In this document: one piece after another, positions 27,552 to 37,400 of the stretch | Layout of the letters: each line of letters starts with the position of its first letter | Position numbering within the stretch: the stretch's first letter is position 1 | Assembly: GCA_019186985.1 (NCBI GenBank) | Contig: JABARQ010000020.1 | Span: 1-64,000, forward strand | DNA length: 64,000 nucleotides | Reading direction: 5' to 3' | Source: Prosthecobacter sp. | Lineage (GTDB): Bacteria; Verrucomicrobiota; Verrucomicrobiia; Verrucomicrobiales; Verrucomicrobiaceae | The notes under the pieces: model-generated | Databases searched by the model: none | Told to the model about the DNA's origin: nothing | The model's input: the letters and a program-made list of their open reading frames with translations, nothing else | Translations under genes and position numbers: made by a program

Positions 27552-30500
27552 TCAGAAACCGAACCTTCTAGAATCGAGGACACGATAGTGATGAAATGCA
27601 TCCAGAGATTGAGTAGATGTTGAATCGGCAAAATCAGGCAATCCTTGCTGGGATGGGTCCAGGTAACGCTCGACAAGTGTGGATCCTTGATGTTCACCAG
27701 TCACACGATCATCAGGCCCCATTTCATTAGCAGGATCAGTGCGTGACTTTTTGATTGTCTGAGTGATGTAGTGAATGCGATAAACATTCGAACGAGTTGT
27801 AAGCCGAGGATAAATGGCTGCGTAAGGGCGCTCACGGACATTGTCTCCAGTCAGACGGTGATCCCTCCAGAATTGCTTCATGGACTCAACGCTCACATTT
27901 CCAGCATAGTTTTTTGGAACCAGGTAGAGTGAGCAAATTTCGCTGGGATGGACAAAGGCTTGACAGGAAGCAAACCTATCTTCGAATTGCATCAACGTTT
28001 TTGAAATATCAACCTCATGCTGCCAATTTTTTCCCTGCTCCTGAGTCCAGAAAGTATCCCTGCTGTAAGCAGGATGTGTCTTATAATTACCACCCTCCGT
28101 GGCAGGTATGGATGCAAACTGCATCCCAGTAAGAGCGGCGTGCATCCCCGTGGACCTTTTAACAAAGGTAAATGGAAACATTTGGTAATTCATGTTAATT
28201 TTGCCTGCAGTTGAGAGAGGTCCGGAGATGGCGTACGGCTCAACGACTGGCATCCAAAAAAACTCGAGAAATAAGTGATCAGGCGGATCAGCGCCCCCCC
28301 TCTTCAAGGATGTACCGAAGTGATCATCCTGGGGACGAAACAACAGAGTTCTCCATGGAATCCCCTTTTGCACGCCTGACGGTAAAGACCCAAACATAAC
28401 AGGTGAAGAGACCATTCGATTCGGAGAAAAAAACAGCTTTCCAGTCGAGCGTGCGCCCAGGTTGAAATATGCAATTTCCCCACGAACACTTAAAGATCGC
28501 ACAAGATTACCCTCGTCAGGCTTATTAATGTAGGGGCCGTCTGGGTTCCATACAATATTATCAAAATCGCCGAATCGTTGAGCCAATGAAGCCGCCACAG
28601 TAGATTTAGGCAGATCTGGCTTCCAGTTTTTGTTATAATCTTGAGGAAGTGATACAAGCTGTTTGTTCAGCTCATTTTGAGACCCACAATCAAAACCAGG
28701 ATGAGTCCACGATACCGGAGCTCTAAGGTTGTGAGCCAATCTTCGTTGGCCATAATAGCGATGTGCCACCCAGGCATTCGCTGGAACCACCGGAAGAGCT
28801 GCCGTCAATCGATAATCTCCATGGGCAATCTGAACACTCTGAACGACATCGCAGCCCTCATTTTCTTCAGCTTTCACTAGGTCTGCCATGTTGTTAGCAG
28901 AAAGAGCCGCCCTTGGCTTAAATGCAACGGAAACCCCTGGATCTGGGTAGTCATATCCATAAATGCAGGCGCTTCTCAATGGTGCACCCAAGTTATTAGT
29001 GGCACCGTCATTGCATTCGTAAAAACGTCCTCCCATCGTCAACCTTGATGGATGGGGACTTCCCTTGATGATTCTATCCACATTAAAACCTAGAGCACCC
29101 TTGGAGTAAAAGGTCCAAAACGCGACAGGTTCTGGGTTGGCTGTGTTCAATACAATGTTGCTACGATCGCCCAGGCTGTTGCGAACCAAGGCGGGGGGAG
29201 GCAGAGCAGCTGGAGGTATTGGCACATGCAGCGTTTGAACCAATTGTGCTGGAATCTCCGTGCTGGATGCTTTGCGCCCATAATGCCCACTCCATATTTC
29301 GATCTGTATCGGGCTTGCATGGCTGCTTCCAGAAAGAGACATGGTGTTACTTCCGTCCCTGCCGACATTAACATCTATAAAGTTGCTTACCAAGTCATGG
29401 TTGACAGCACAAAACTTTTCACTTGCGGCTGCTTCCGGCGGCTTGATGACCCATTCATCCCCTCCCCATCCGTTGTCTGCTGGCATTGGAAAACGCTCAG
29501 GAAGGAATCTTTCGCCAATCAATGAAGTAATCCCAAGGCCATGACCTCCAGTTCTAATATTGTTCCCTTCTCGAATATCGTCCTTGCCAGTCCACAAGTA
29601 CTCCTCATCGTTTGGAAACAGGTACTGGTCATTTAACTTTAATTTTCTCAAACCCGTGACACGAATGGTCAGTTCTGGCTGTATTTGCGGAAATCCGGCG
29701 GCAGGCACAAAGAACTCCAACAAAATCCTGGCCTGGACTCTTCTCATGCCAGGCTTTAATGGCTTGTCGGCTTCGAGTTGATGATTCCAATTGAATTTTT
29801 GATAACCTGGATGCATTTTGTCAGGACCATATGGATAACCATCTGTGCTTGGATATCTTGACAAATCGGGAGCTTCGTTGGCCGCAGGATTGGGTTTTGG
29901 TCTTGGGGGAAAATTTGAAAACCACCTGTCATAGGTCACATTATTCAATTCGATAACCTGCTTCCTCGGCGACCCACGCCCGCCAGGCTTTCCAAGAAAG
30001 GGGTAAACTTCAGCGTATGGATTTTCTTTATCATCTGTATTATCAGCGCAACAAATAAAGTGCAAACCCACTTCTGAAATCGTCGGAAACCGGCCAATTC
30101 CCTGCACCTCAAGACCCTGATGCCTCCACCGTGACGGTGTCGTTTGCCCGTGGCCTGGATATCCGTTTCCTTCTTCTAGACCGTTTTCAGCGTTGGCGTT
30201 GCTGGAAGCAGTGGCGTAGTTTAGTGGATCAGTAAATGTTTTAAAACCTGTCTTCCGGGTGGTTCCAGGCTTGTAACCAAGCATGGTGGTCATGCTGGTC
30301 ATCGGCGTTTTTTCAGAATCCTTAACCAGGTTTCCGTCACATAGGTTGGTGCTGCGGATATAGTCAAAAATCTCGATCAGCATCTGCTCAAGGTCGTTTT
30401 CATACTTGCTCGCAAAGCTAGCTTTGTTTCCGTCATCAAAGCCAGGAATGGGGTTCGAAAGCAATCTTTTCAGATAGTTCAGTAACTTGGCATTTTCAGG

Positions 30501-31877
30501 CCTTTCCACGTCTAGATTCAATGAATCAGCCCAGCCCCGCTGAAAAATGTACGAACGGCTGCCCGAATCATGCTGAAGTGTCGAGCAATGTGCCATCAGC
30601 TGGTCATATGCTGTTCTGAACTCATTGCCTCGATAGCTGACAGGCCAAATGGCCACCTTGGGAAGACCAAAAGGGTTGGTTTCAGGAGCACGGCTGCATG
30701 TTGTCAGGAAAAACGCCGATTTTTGTATCACGTCGACGGAAAATTCCTGGCCATTTAGCATATTTTTTGTTCTGTCTTCTCTCAGCAAAAGTTCATCAAT
30801 GCTGGCAAATAAGCGTTCCTTTTTAGCCGCCCCCAGGTCCACGGCAGCGATGTAGGGGTCAGTATATTTTTTTGTTCCTGCCATGCTGCCTCCTGGGGCA
30901 ATTTTCGGAATGATTTGATAGAGGGATTCTTTCGCTTCAACGCTCACCTGCTGACCAGGCAAAAGGACAGGGCTAAGGGCCGTCGTTGCAGGGTGTCCTG
31001 GATAACGTTGAAACTCTCCATTTACAGGCTGAAATAGGGCATAGTTGCCATCTTGCTGATGCGTGAATGTCGGCACGGCCCAGAACGTCGGCTCTGAAGC
31101 AGTGTTGACATTGACCTTGCAGGCTTCGTCATCCGCCCAGAACGCGACCCTGCCAACCATGGGGTTTTCATGTGTCGGTCTTCCCGTTCCTACAAACTCA
31201 CCAGTCTCGTCCAACACCCCCATGGAACCATCTTTTAGCAGATAAATCCATTCAACCGGCATTGGCAGACGCTGTGCCACTCCTCCGCTCATGATGACTC
31301 CGGCCACTGGGCTGCCGTTCACGGTCCTGTCCTGGTAAGAAAATCCGCCGATTGTTGAACGGCCATCATCTGACATGGCCCGAGGGTCAGCGATTGGAAA
31401 CAAGAGAACAGGGCTTCCTTCTGCATTCAGACGTGCCACCGGCGAGTTGAGATCCACATACTTGTTCACCAGCTGCTTCCAGTTTGCGGGTGGAACTTCT
31501 GCCATCAGATCGGCTTCCACTCCCTTGGAATTGCGTATTATCATGTTACTGCTGGAATACAGCTTGTAGGCCTCGTTCGCGATTCCATCCATTGAATAAC
31601 GGCGCAACAACCCAGGCTGTGAAACCCATGTCTGATATCCCGAGTTTTGGCTGCCTTGAGAGGTCGCTTTTCTTAGCTGGGAAATCACAATGTTGACGGC
31701 CACATCAGACAGCTGCCTGGCCTCCTGACCATCAGAATGAATTCGCGCGGCCTTCAGTTCTGATTCAGAAATTGAAAGCATGGCCACCGCCATCAGGATG
31801 AGCAGGGCCATGAGCGCCAGCACCACAACAAGGGCAATGCCGCGAGCGCCAAAGCATTCGGGGATGATCTTTTTCAT
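27552..31877 (-). CDS. Verru_Chthon cassette protein A
   Basis: 1441 residues, very large for a pilin-like protein. The N-terminus (MKKIIPECFGARG then IALVVVLALMALLILMAVAML) resembles PilX/GspK-like subunits: a single hydrophobic helix followed by SISESELKAARIHSDGQEARQLSDVAVN. The remaining 1400 residues form a large exported region without recognisable enzyme motifs, rich in Asn, Pro, Gly and aromatic residues. It is the first and largest gene of the Verru_Chthon cassette. Base composition is markedly AT-richer than in its neighbours (for example 20 G+C in 28621-28680 against 36 in 44401-44460). It starts only 17 bases after the response-regulator gene on the same strand, so the regulator probably heads the operon. 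Confidence 0.87.
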   Translation of the reverse strand: MKKIIPECFGARGIALVVVLALMALLILMAVAMLSISESELKAARIHSDGQEARQLSDVAVNIVISQLRKATSQGSQNSGYQTWVSQPGLLRRYSMDGIANEAYKLYSSSNMIIRNSKGVEADLMAEVPPANWKQLVNKYVDLNSPVARLNAEGSPVLLFPIADPRAMSDDGRSTIGGFSYQDRTVNGSPVAGVIMSGGVAQRLPMPVEWIYLLKDGSMGVLDETGEFVGTGRPTHENPMVGRVAFWADDEACKVNVNTASEPTFWAVPTFTHQQDGNYALFQPVNGEFQRYPGHPATTALSPVLLPGQQVSVEAKESLYQIIPKIAPGGSMAGTKKYTDPYIAAVDLGAAKKERLFASIDELLLREDRTKNMLNGQEFSVDVIQKSAFFLTTCSRAPETNPFGLPKVAIWPVSYRGNEFRTAYDQLMAHCSTLQHDSGSRSYIFQRGWADSLNLDVERPENAKLLNYLKRLLSNPIPGFDDGNKASFASKYENDLEQMLIEIFDYIRSTNLCDGNLVKDSEKTPMTSMTTMLGYKPGTTRKTGFKTFTDPLNYATASSNANAENGLEEGNGYPGHGQTTPSRWRHQGLEVQGIGRFPTISEVGLHFICCADNTDDKENPYAEVYPFLGKPGGRGSPRKQVIELNNVTYDRWFSNFPPRPKPNPAANEAPDLSRYPSTDGYPYGPDKMHPGYQKFNWNHQLEADKPLKPGMRRVQARILLEFFVPAAGFPQIQPELTIRVTGLRKLKLNDQYLFPNDEEYLWTGKDDIREGNNIRTGGHGLGITSLIGERFLPERFPMPADNGWGGDEWVIKPPEAAASEKFCAVNHDLVSNFIDVNVGRDGSNTMSLSGSSHASPIQIEIWSGHYGRKASSTEIPAQLVQTLHVPIPPAALPPPALVRNSLGDRSNIVLNTANPEPVAFWTFYSKGALGFNVDRIIKGSPHPSRLTMGGRFYECNDGATNNLGAPLRSACIYGYDYPDPGVSVAFKPRAALSANNMADLVKAEENEGCDVVQSVQIAHGDYRLTAALPVVPANAWVAHRYYGQRRLAHNLRAPVSWTHPGFDCGSQNELNKQLVSLPQDYNKNWKPDLPKSTVAASLAQRFGDFDNIVWNPDGPYINKPDEGNLVRSLSVRGEIAYFNLGARSTGKLFFSPNRMVSSPVMFGSLPSGVQKGIPWRTLLFRPQDDHFGTSLKRGGADPPDHLFLEFFWMPVVEPYAISGPLSTAGKINMNYQMFPFTFVKRSTGMHAALTGMQFASIPATEGGNYKTHPAYSRDTFWTQEQGKNWQHEVDISKTLMQFEDRFASCQAFVHPSEICSLYLVPKNYAGNVSVESMKQFWRDHRLTGDNVRERPYAAIYPRLTTRSNVYRIHYITQTIKKSRTDPANEMGPDDRVTGEHQGSTLVERYLDPSQQGLPDFADSTSTQSLDAFHHYRVLDSRRFGF

Positions 31878-31894
31878 AGGCCGGACAAACGCAC

Positions 31895-32662
31895 TTATGG
31901 CTTCAGGACCCCTGGCTGACCGATTTCCCGCGCTTCAGGCAATCCTTGCTTTCCCTTGGACTCATCGATCTGTAAAGGCATGCCATCTCCCAGGCCTTTG
32001 GCGGGAGCTCCAGCGCCTTTGTCCTTCGCCCAAAGAATGGCGGACCGGAGGACCTCGCTGGCGGAGCCGAGACCAAGGGAATTTCGGATGTTTGCCTTAT
32101 GAACATCCACCGTCCTCGGGCTCAGCCCCAGCCTGTCGGCTATCGTGTGTGAATCCAAGCCCTGACCAATCATTTCAAAAATTTCAAGCTGACGCATGCT
32201 GAGCATTTGTCCCGGTCCAGACCTGCGTGGCAGTCCATGCCGAATGCCGTTGCCGGCAATCATTTTTTGAATCAGGTCCGCACTGTAGGCGATGCCACCC
32301 GCCGCCACCTGTCGCACGGCCATGAGAAGGCGCGTCACCGGTTCCGTCTTCCTGACATATCCCATGACACCTGCCTGCATGCAGCGTTTGGCCAGGTTCC
32401 TTTCGTCCTCCATGGAGAAAACAAGAATAGGGACCGAGGGAACCTGCTGTTGAATGGCGGCGAGAAACTCCATTGCATCATGAGCCCCCTGCGCCGGATC
32501 TACCAGAAGAACCTCGGGAGGCGCCTGTTTCATGATTTCCAGGGCCATGCTGACGTTGTCAGCAACACCCGAGACCTGAATCTCAGAATGGCGGTCAAAA
32601 ACCTTGCGAACTCCCGCAAGGACAACAGGATGCGCGTCTAGAACAAAGATTTTTGAATGCAT
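31895..32662 (-). CDS. LuxR/NarL-type response regulator heading the Verru_Chthon operon
   Basis: 255 residues from ATG 32662; ATG 32698 or 32806 would give longer N-termini. Residues about 3-120 form a receiver domain: the probable phospho-acceptor aspartate is in VLLVDPAQG, the switch serine in LVFSMED and the lysine in YVRKTEP. Of the usual acidic pair, only one remains (VLDAHP where NarL has LIDDHP), so phosphorylation may be weak or absent. The LuxR-type helix-turn-helix (LSMRQLEIFEMIGQGLDSHTIADRLGLSPRTVDVHK) lies near 155-210. A polar 45-residue tail follows. No histidine kinase is adjacent. By position it is likely to control the cassette downstream of it. Confidence 0.88.
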   Translation of the reverse strand: MHSKIFVLDAHPVVLAGVRKVFDRHSEIQVSGVADNVSMALEIMKQAPPEVLLVDPAQGAHDAMEFLAAIQQQVPSVPILVFSMEDERNLAKRCMQAGVMGYVRKTEPVTRLLMAVRQVAAGGIAYSADLIQKMIAGNGIRHGLPRRSGPGQMLSMRQLEIFEMIGQGLDSHTIADRLGLSPRTVDVHKANIRNSLGLGSASEVLRSAILWAKDKGAGAPAKGLGDGMPLQIDESKGKQGLPEAREIGQPGVLKP

Positions 32663-33115
32663 GCTTGGCACAAGGTTGGCTGCTGCAACATCAAACATTG
32701 TGTCCCGAGGCACGCGGACCTGCCGTGATGGTTGGATGCTTCGAGAAGCCACTTTTTGCGGCACAACCATGATTTGAATCATTGAATGACATGGCGCATT
32801 CATCACATCAAAATCATGCGCCTGTCATGTCGGCAAAAATACCGACAATGCTTCATTTCATCTGACATCAACCGCATTCTTGCGGATGGCTCTCACATTC
32901 ATGAACCATGTGGGAGCAAGCCTGCTGGCCAGTCATTTCAGCAGATCGTCCCGCCCACCCCACAAGGACTTTAGGTCTTGCAGCTCATCGACGTGTTTTT
33001 CAGCCATCAGGCATGGAGCAATCCAGGGCTGCCATTGCCATTCGAGAAACTTCTGATCCACCTGCCCCGGAGAAGTGTTCGACATCGCCACAATCATGGG
33101 TAGTTTGTAAAGATC
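32663..33115. promoter_or_regulatory. divergent control region with three inverted repeats
   Basis: About 450 bases between the regulator (leftward) and the YlbF-family gene (rightward), without a convincing gene. Three inverted repeats occur in the regulator-proximal half: 32769-32782 (6-base arms, 2-base centre), 32828-32847 (TGTCGG and CCGACA, 8-base spacer) and 32872-32885 (CCGCA and TGCGG, 4-base loop). These could be operators for the LuxR-type regulator or RNA hairpins in a leader. No clear -35/-10 pair could be assigned. If translation began at ATG 32806, the first repeat would be inside the gene. Confidence 0.45.
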
Positions 33116-33532
33116 ATGTCCCCAGCCATTGCTCCCGCCATCACCGCCCAGATTGAATCCCTTTGTGCCATCATCGCCGCCGATCCCGAGGTCCAGTCCG
33201 CCCGAGAGGCGGCCGAAGCCTTTCTGGCTGATGATCAGGCTGTTGCCCTGTATCGCGAAGTCATGAATCTTGGCCGCACCCTGGAGCAGCGTCATCGCAG
33301 TGGAGTGGAGCTTGAGGCAGAGGATCTCGCCCGTTTTCAAAATCTGCAGGATCAAGCCGACCAGCACGAGGGCATTCAGAGCTTCATGGCAGCCCAGGAC
33401 GCCCTTCAAGCCGTGGCCAGCGCCGTCAATGGATTCATCACTAAAACCCTGGAAAAGGGGCGGGTGCCTGCCCTTGATGAAGTCATGGGGGGTGGTGGTT
33501 GCTGTGGTGGCGGAGGATGTGGGTGTCATTGA
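33116..33532 (+). CDS. YlbF-family protein with Gly/Cys-rich tail
   Basis: 138 residues. The body (about 8-118) is an all-helical Com_YlbF/YmcA-type domain: [64 protein letters not shown]. In Bacillus, YlbF and YmcA (RicF, RicA) form a complex with YaaT that carries Fe-S clusters and affects RNA maturation, sporulation and competence. The last 14 residues here are [14 protein letters not shown], four cysteines and a histidine among glycines, suggestive of metal or Fe-S binding. No yaaT homologue is in the window. The ATPase gene begins 8 bases after the stop, so they form an operon. It faces away from the Verru_Chthon operon. Confidence 0.82.
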   Translation: MSPAIAPAITAQIESLCAIIAADPEVQSAREAAEAFLADDQAVALYREVMNLGRTLEQRHRSGVELEAEDLARFQNLQDQADQHEGIQSFMAAQDALQAVASAVNGFITKTLEKGRVPALDEVMGGGGCCGGGGCGCH

Positions 33533-33540
33533 TTCGCACA

Positions 33541-34254
33541 ATGCCCCATGAAGCCCCTATTTTTGAAGCCCGGGGGTTACGGAAGGTTTACCACACCGGG
33601 GAGCTGGATGTTGTCGCACTCCAGGGGGTGAACCTGGACTTCACAGGTGGAGAACTCGTTGTGCTGCTGGGCGCCTCGGGCAGTGGCAAATCCACCCTGC
33701 TCAACATCCTTGGTGGACTGGACGTGCCAACGAACGGACATCTGCGCTACAAGGGCTGGGATCTGACCGAAGGCAGCGAGCGTGTCTTGACCCTGTTCCG
33801 GCGCAACTGCGTGGGGTTTGTCTTTCAATTTTACAACCTCATTCCCAGTCTGACAGCTCGGGAAAACGTAGCATTGATCACGGACATTGCCCGGGATCCT
33901 ATGAAACCTGAGGAAGCCCTGGCCCTGGTAAACCTTGAACATCGCCTGGATCATTTCCCCAGCCAGCTTAGCGGGGGGGAACAGCAGAGGGTTGCGATCG
34001 CCCGGGCGATCGCCAAGCGCCCGGAAGTCCTTCTCTGTGACGAACCCACGGGTGCCCTGGACGTCAGCACTGGAATCACTGTCTTGGAAGCGGTTGAACG
34101 AATCAACCGCGAACTGGGCACCCTGGTCGTTATTATTACTCACAATGCCGACATGGCCGGCATGGCAGACCGGGTATTGCATCTTAAGGATGGCCAGATC
34201 ATCAAGGAACACCGCAATGCTAAACGAGTGTCGGTGACCAGCCTTCGCTGGTAA
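33541..34254 (+). CDS. ABC transporter ATP-binding protein, LolD/MacB type
   Basis: 237 residues from ATG 33541. A complete ATPase: Walker [10 protein letters not shown] at 44-52, Q-loop [18 protein letters not shown], signature [14 protein letters not shown], Walker [13 protein letters not shown] and H-loop ITHNAD. These features place it in the family serving FtsX-like permeases (LolCDE, MacB and type VII-fold ABC machines) that work on envelope substrates such as lipoproteins. A permease gene normally follows; here a large secreted repeat protein follows instead. It must partner a permease encoded elsewhere, or its partner has been lost. It is translated 8 bases after the YlbF-family gene. 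Confidence 0.92.
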   Translation: MPHEAPIFEARGLRKVYHTGELDVVALQGVNLDFTGGELVVLLGASGSGKSTLLNILGGLDVPTNGHLRYKGWDLTEGSERVLTLFRRNCVGFVFQFYNLIPSLTARENVALITDIARDPMKPEEALALVNLEHRLDHFPSQLSGGEQQRVAIARAIAKRPEVLLCDEPTGALDVSTGITVLEAVERINRELGTLVVIITHNADMAGMADRVLHLKDGQIIKEHRNAKRVSVTSLRW

Positions 34255-34423
34255 AACTAGACTCCAATGCAGGCCCGTTTTTGGTCGCTTACTGGCGAAA
34301 TTGGTTCTTTACTGCCCCTGCAACCATGGGTTAAGAATCAAAGTTAATTTCGCTCTCAAAAAATCAAAAACTATACCCGTGTGGCAGTGTCACGGGAAAT
34401 CACTCATTCCTCCTCCCAACGCC

Positions 34424-37400
34424 ATGACATTTTTTACGGTCTCACAGCGCGCGCGTTCTTTAGTTTCAACTTCTGCCCTGATGCTCGCCATGGCCGTTCC
34501 CGCGCTGGCGCAGTTCAGCAGCAGCGCCTGGACTGGGGATGCTTCAGCAAATGTATCAACAGCCACAAATATCTGGGCTTACAACCTTGGCGCCGCCTCA
34601 AGCGCCACGATCAATGGCGTCACCTTCACCGGCGTCGCCGGGGGCAGCCCGGCAGTTGCAGGCAAGTTTTCCCTCAATTTTCCGAGCGGCATTCTCACTG
34701 GAGACTCCAATAATCTCACCAGCCTGGGAGGGCTGGGAAGCGCAGTTTTGGCAACTGACTTCGTCTACAACGCCTTTCCAGCCACCCTGACCCTTGAAGG
34801 TTTGACGAATGGTCAAACCTATGTTTTAAATGTTTACACCGTGGGATGGGAAGCTGCAGGAAACAGGTTTGCAACCTGGTCGAGCGACGGAGATTCTGCC
34901 AATCTGGACGTGGATGAATTTGGCGACAACAACGGCAGCCTCATTCAATATACATTCACCGCCAGCGGCACAACCCGCACCATCACCATCACCCCGCTGA
35001 CGGCGGCTTCCTGGCACTTTTATGGCCTTGCGCTGAGCGCCCTTCGTCCTGAAATTTCCGTTGAAGAGCCTCTCAGCACGCCTCTGACCGACGGCAGTTC
35101 GACCATAGCCTTTGGCAATGTTCGAAAGGACATCGCCAGCACGGCCAAGACGGTCACCATCCGCAATGACGGCACCGAAGATCTTAGCATCAGCAACGTG
35201 ACCCTGGACGGCACTCACTCCGGGGATTTCGCCACCAACCTGACCAGCCTGGATGGCACCGTGGCCCCTGGTGGCAGCACGACATTCACGGTAACTTTCA
35301 CCCCCCTGGCCTCGGGGGCCAGAAGCGCCGTGGTGCATATCCTCAGCGATGACGCCGATGAAGGTTCCTTCGACATCAACCTGAGCGGCGTTGGCACCAT
35401 CCCGCTGATTTCGGTCCAGGGCAACAACACAACCATCGCCAATGGTGACGGCACTCCTGACACTGCGGATCACACCGGCTTTGGGAGCACCCCGGTGACC
35501 GGCGGCAGCGTGACGCGAACCTTCACCATCAGCAACACCGGCACGTCCCAGCTTCTGCTCACCGGGACCGCGCCCGATTATGTCACACTGACGGGTTCTT
35601 CGGACTTCAGCGTGACCGTCCAGCCGACGACTCCGGTTGCGGCGACCAGCGGCACGACCACGTTCCAGATCACTTTTGATCCCGGCAGTTCCGGTGATGC
35701 CACCGCCGTTGTCAGCATCGACAACGATGACGACAGTGCGAATCCCTACACCTTCACCATCCAGGGGACGGGCACCGAACCCCCTGCTGTGGATTCGCCG
35801 ACCAGCGGCTCGCTGACACCGTCCACGGCAACATTGGGCGGCGATGTCACCGATGATGGTTCCAGCACCGTCACGGCCCGGGGCGTGGTTTATTCCAAGA
35901 CCAGCTTGAATCCCGATCCTGAAATTGGCGGAGCAAACGTTACCAACGCAACTGCGGCAGGCACCACGGGTGTGTTCACGGTTGATGTCAGCAGCCTTAC
36001 AGAAGCGACCCAGTACAGCTTCAAGGCCTACGCCACCAACATCCTTGGCACCACCTACACCACGGTCGCCACCTTTACCACGCCGGGAATCCCGGAGATC
36101 GGAGTGGAGCAGCCCACTGGCACGAACCTGGTCGATGCTGTCTCAAGCGTCAGCTTCGGCAGCGTGAAGAAGGGCCAGAGCAGCGCCGACAAAACCTTCA
36201 CCATCCGCAACAACGGAACCGCAGACCTCACCATCTCCGGCGTCAACATCGATGGGGCCGACGCCTCTGATTTCGACCTTGACCTGACACTTCTCAGCAG
36301 CGTGATCGCCCCGGGGGACACCAGCTCCTTCATCATCAGCTTCAATCCTTCGTCGGCAGGCTTGCTTGGCGCCGCCCTTCACGTCGAAAGCGATGACGAT
36401 GACGAAGCCTCCTTTGATGTGTCCCTGAGCGGCACGGGCACTGTTCCGGAAATCGCCATCAGTGGCAATGGTGTTGAAATCGCCAGCGGCGACCTTGACC
36501 CAAGCTCCGCAGACGACACGGCCTTTGGCTATGTCTCGCTCACGGGCACCGCATCGCGCATCTTCGCCATCACCAATACTGGCGATGCTGAGCTGGAGCT
36601 GACGGGCCTCCCTGTCGTCGAGATTGTCGGGACCGACGCCTCCGAGTTCAGCGTCGTGGCCACGCCCAGCAGCCCTCTGGCCCCGCTCACTGGAACCTCA
36701 ACCTTTGAAATCGAGTTCGCCCCCACCAGCACCGGCCTCAAGGAAGCACGTGTCGTCATCGGCAGCGATGACGACAGCGAACCCTTGTATGAGTTTGCGA
36801 TTGAAGGCACGGCGGTTGAGCCCAGCGTCTTCAGCTACTCCGCAAGCCATTACAACGTGAAGCAGGGCAGCACCTCGGTCACGCTTACCGTTAACAGGAC
36901 AGGAGGGACCAACCCTACAAGCATCCGTCTTGCCACCACGGACGGCAGTCACCTGGAAAACTTCAGTCACACCTATGAAGCGGGGCAGGCCGGATCCGAT
37001 TACATTGCGCAGAACACCATCATCAACTTTGCCCAGGACGAAGTCACCAAGGACATTACAATCACCCTGCTTCCGAAAGCCGGAGAGCAGCCCAACTACA
37101 TCTTCTGGGCCTTGCTCAGCGATGCTGCCTCAGGCAACTCGATCACGGCCGACTCAGCCGGCATTCGAATTTATCACTATGTTGATCCTGTCGTCACCAT
37201 CCTGACGCCTGGAGCGGCCACCACGGCAGTTTCAGGCATCTCGCCCTATCAAATCTCCGGATATGTGCGGGACTATGAGCTTTTTGGCATCAACCGCGTC
37301 GAAGTGGTGGTGAACGGAGTTTTGCCGCCGGTGAACGCAGTCCTTGGCAGCGGCACCTCGGTTGTTCCATGGACCCTGGACATCACGCCCTCCGAGTCCG

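Noticed and set aside
25228-31877. The AT-rich cassette as an insertion element or prophage
   Set aside because: No transposase, integrase, terminal inverted repeats or target duplications were seen, so only compositional atypia is reported.
32933-33541. Minus strand open frame opposite the YlbF-family gene
   Set aside because: It covers the antisense of a gene with a clear helical family pattern and its own sequence has no recognisable features.
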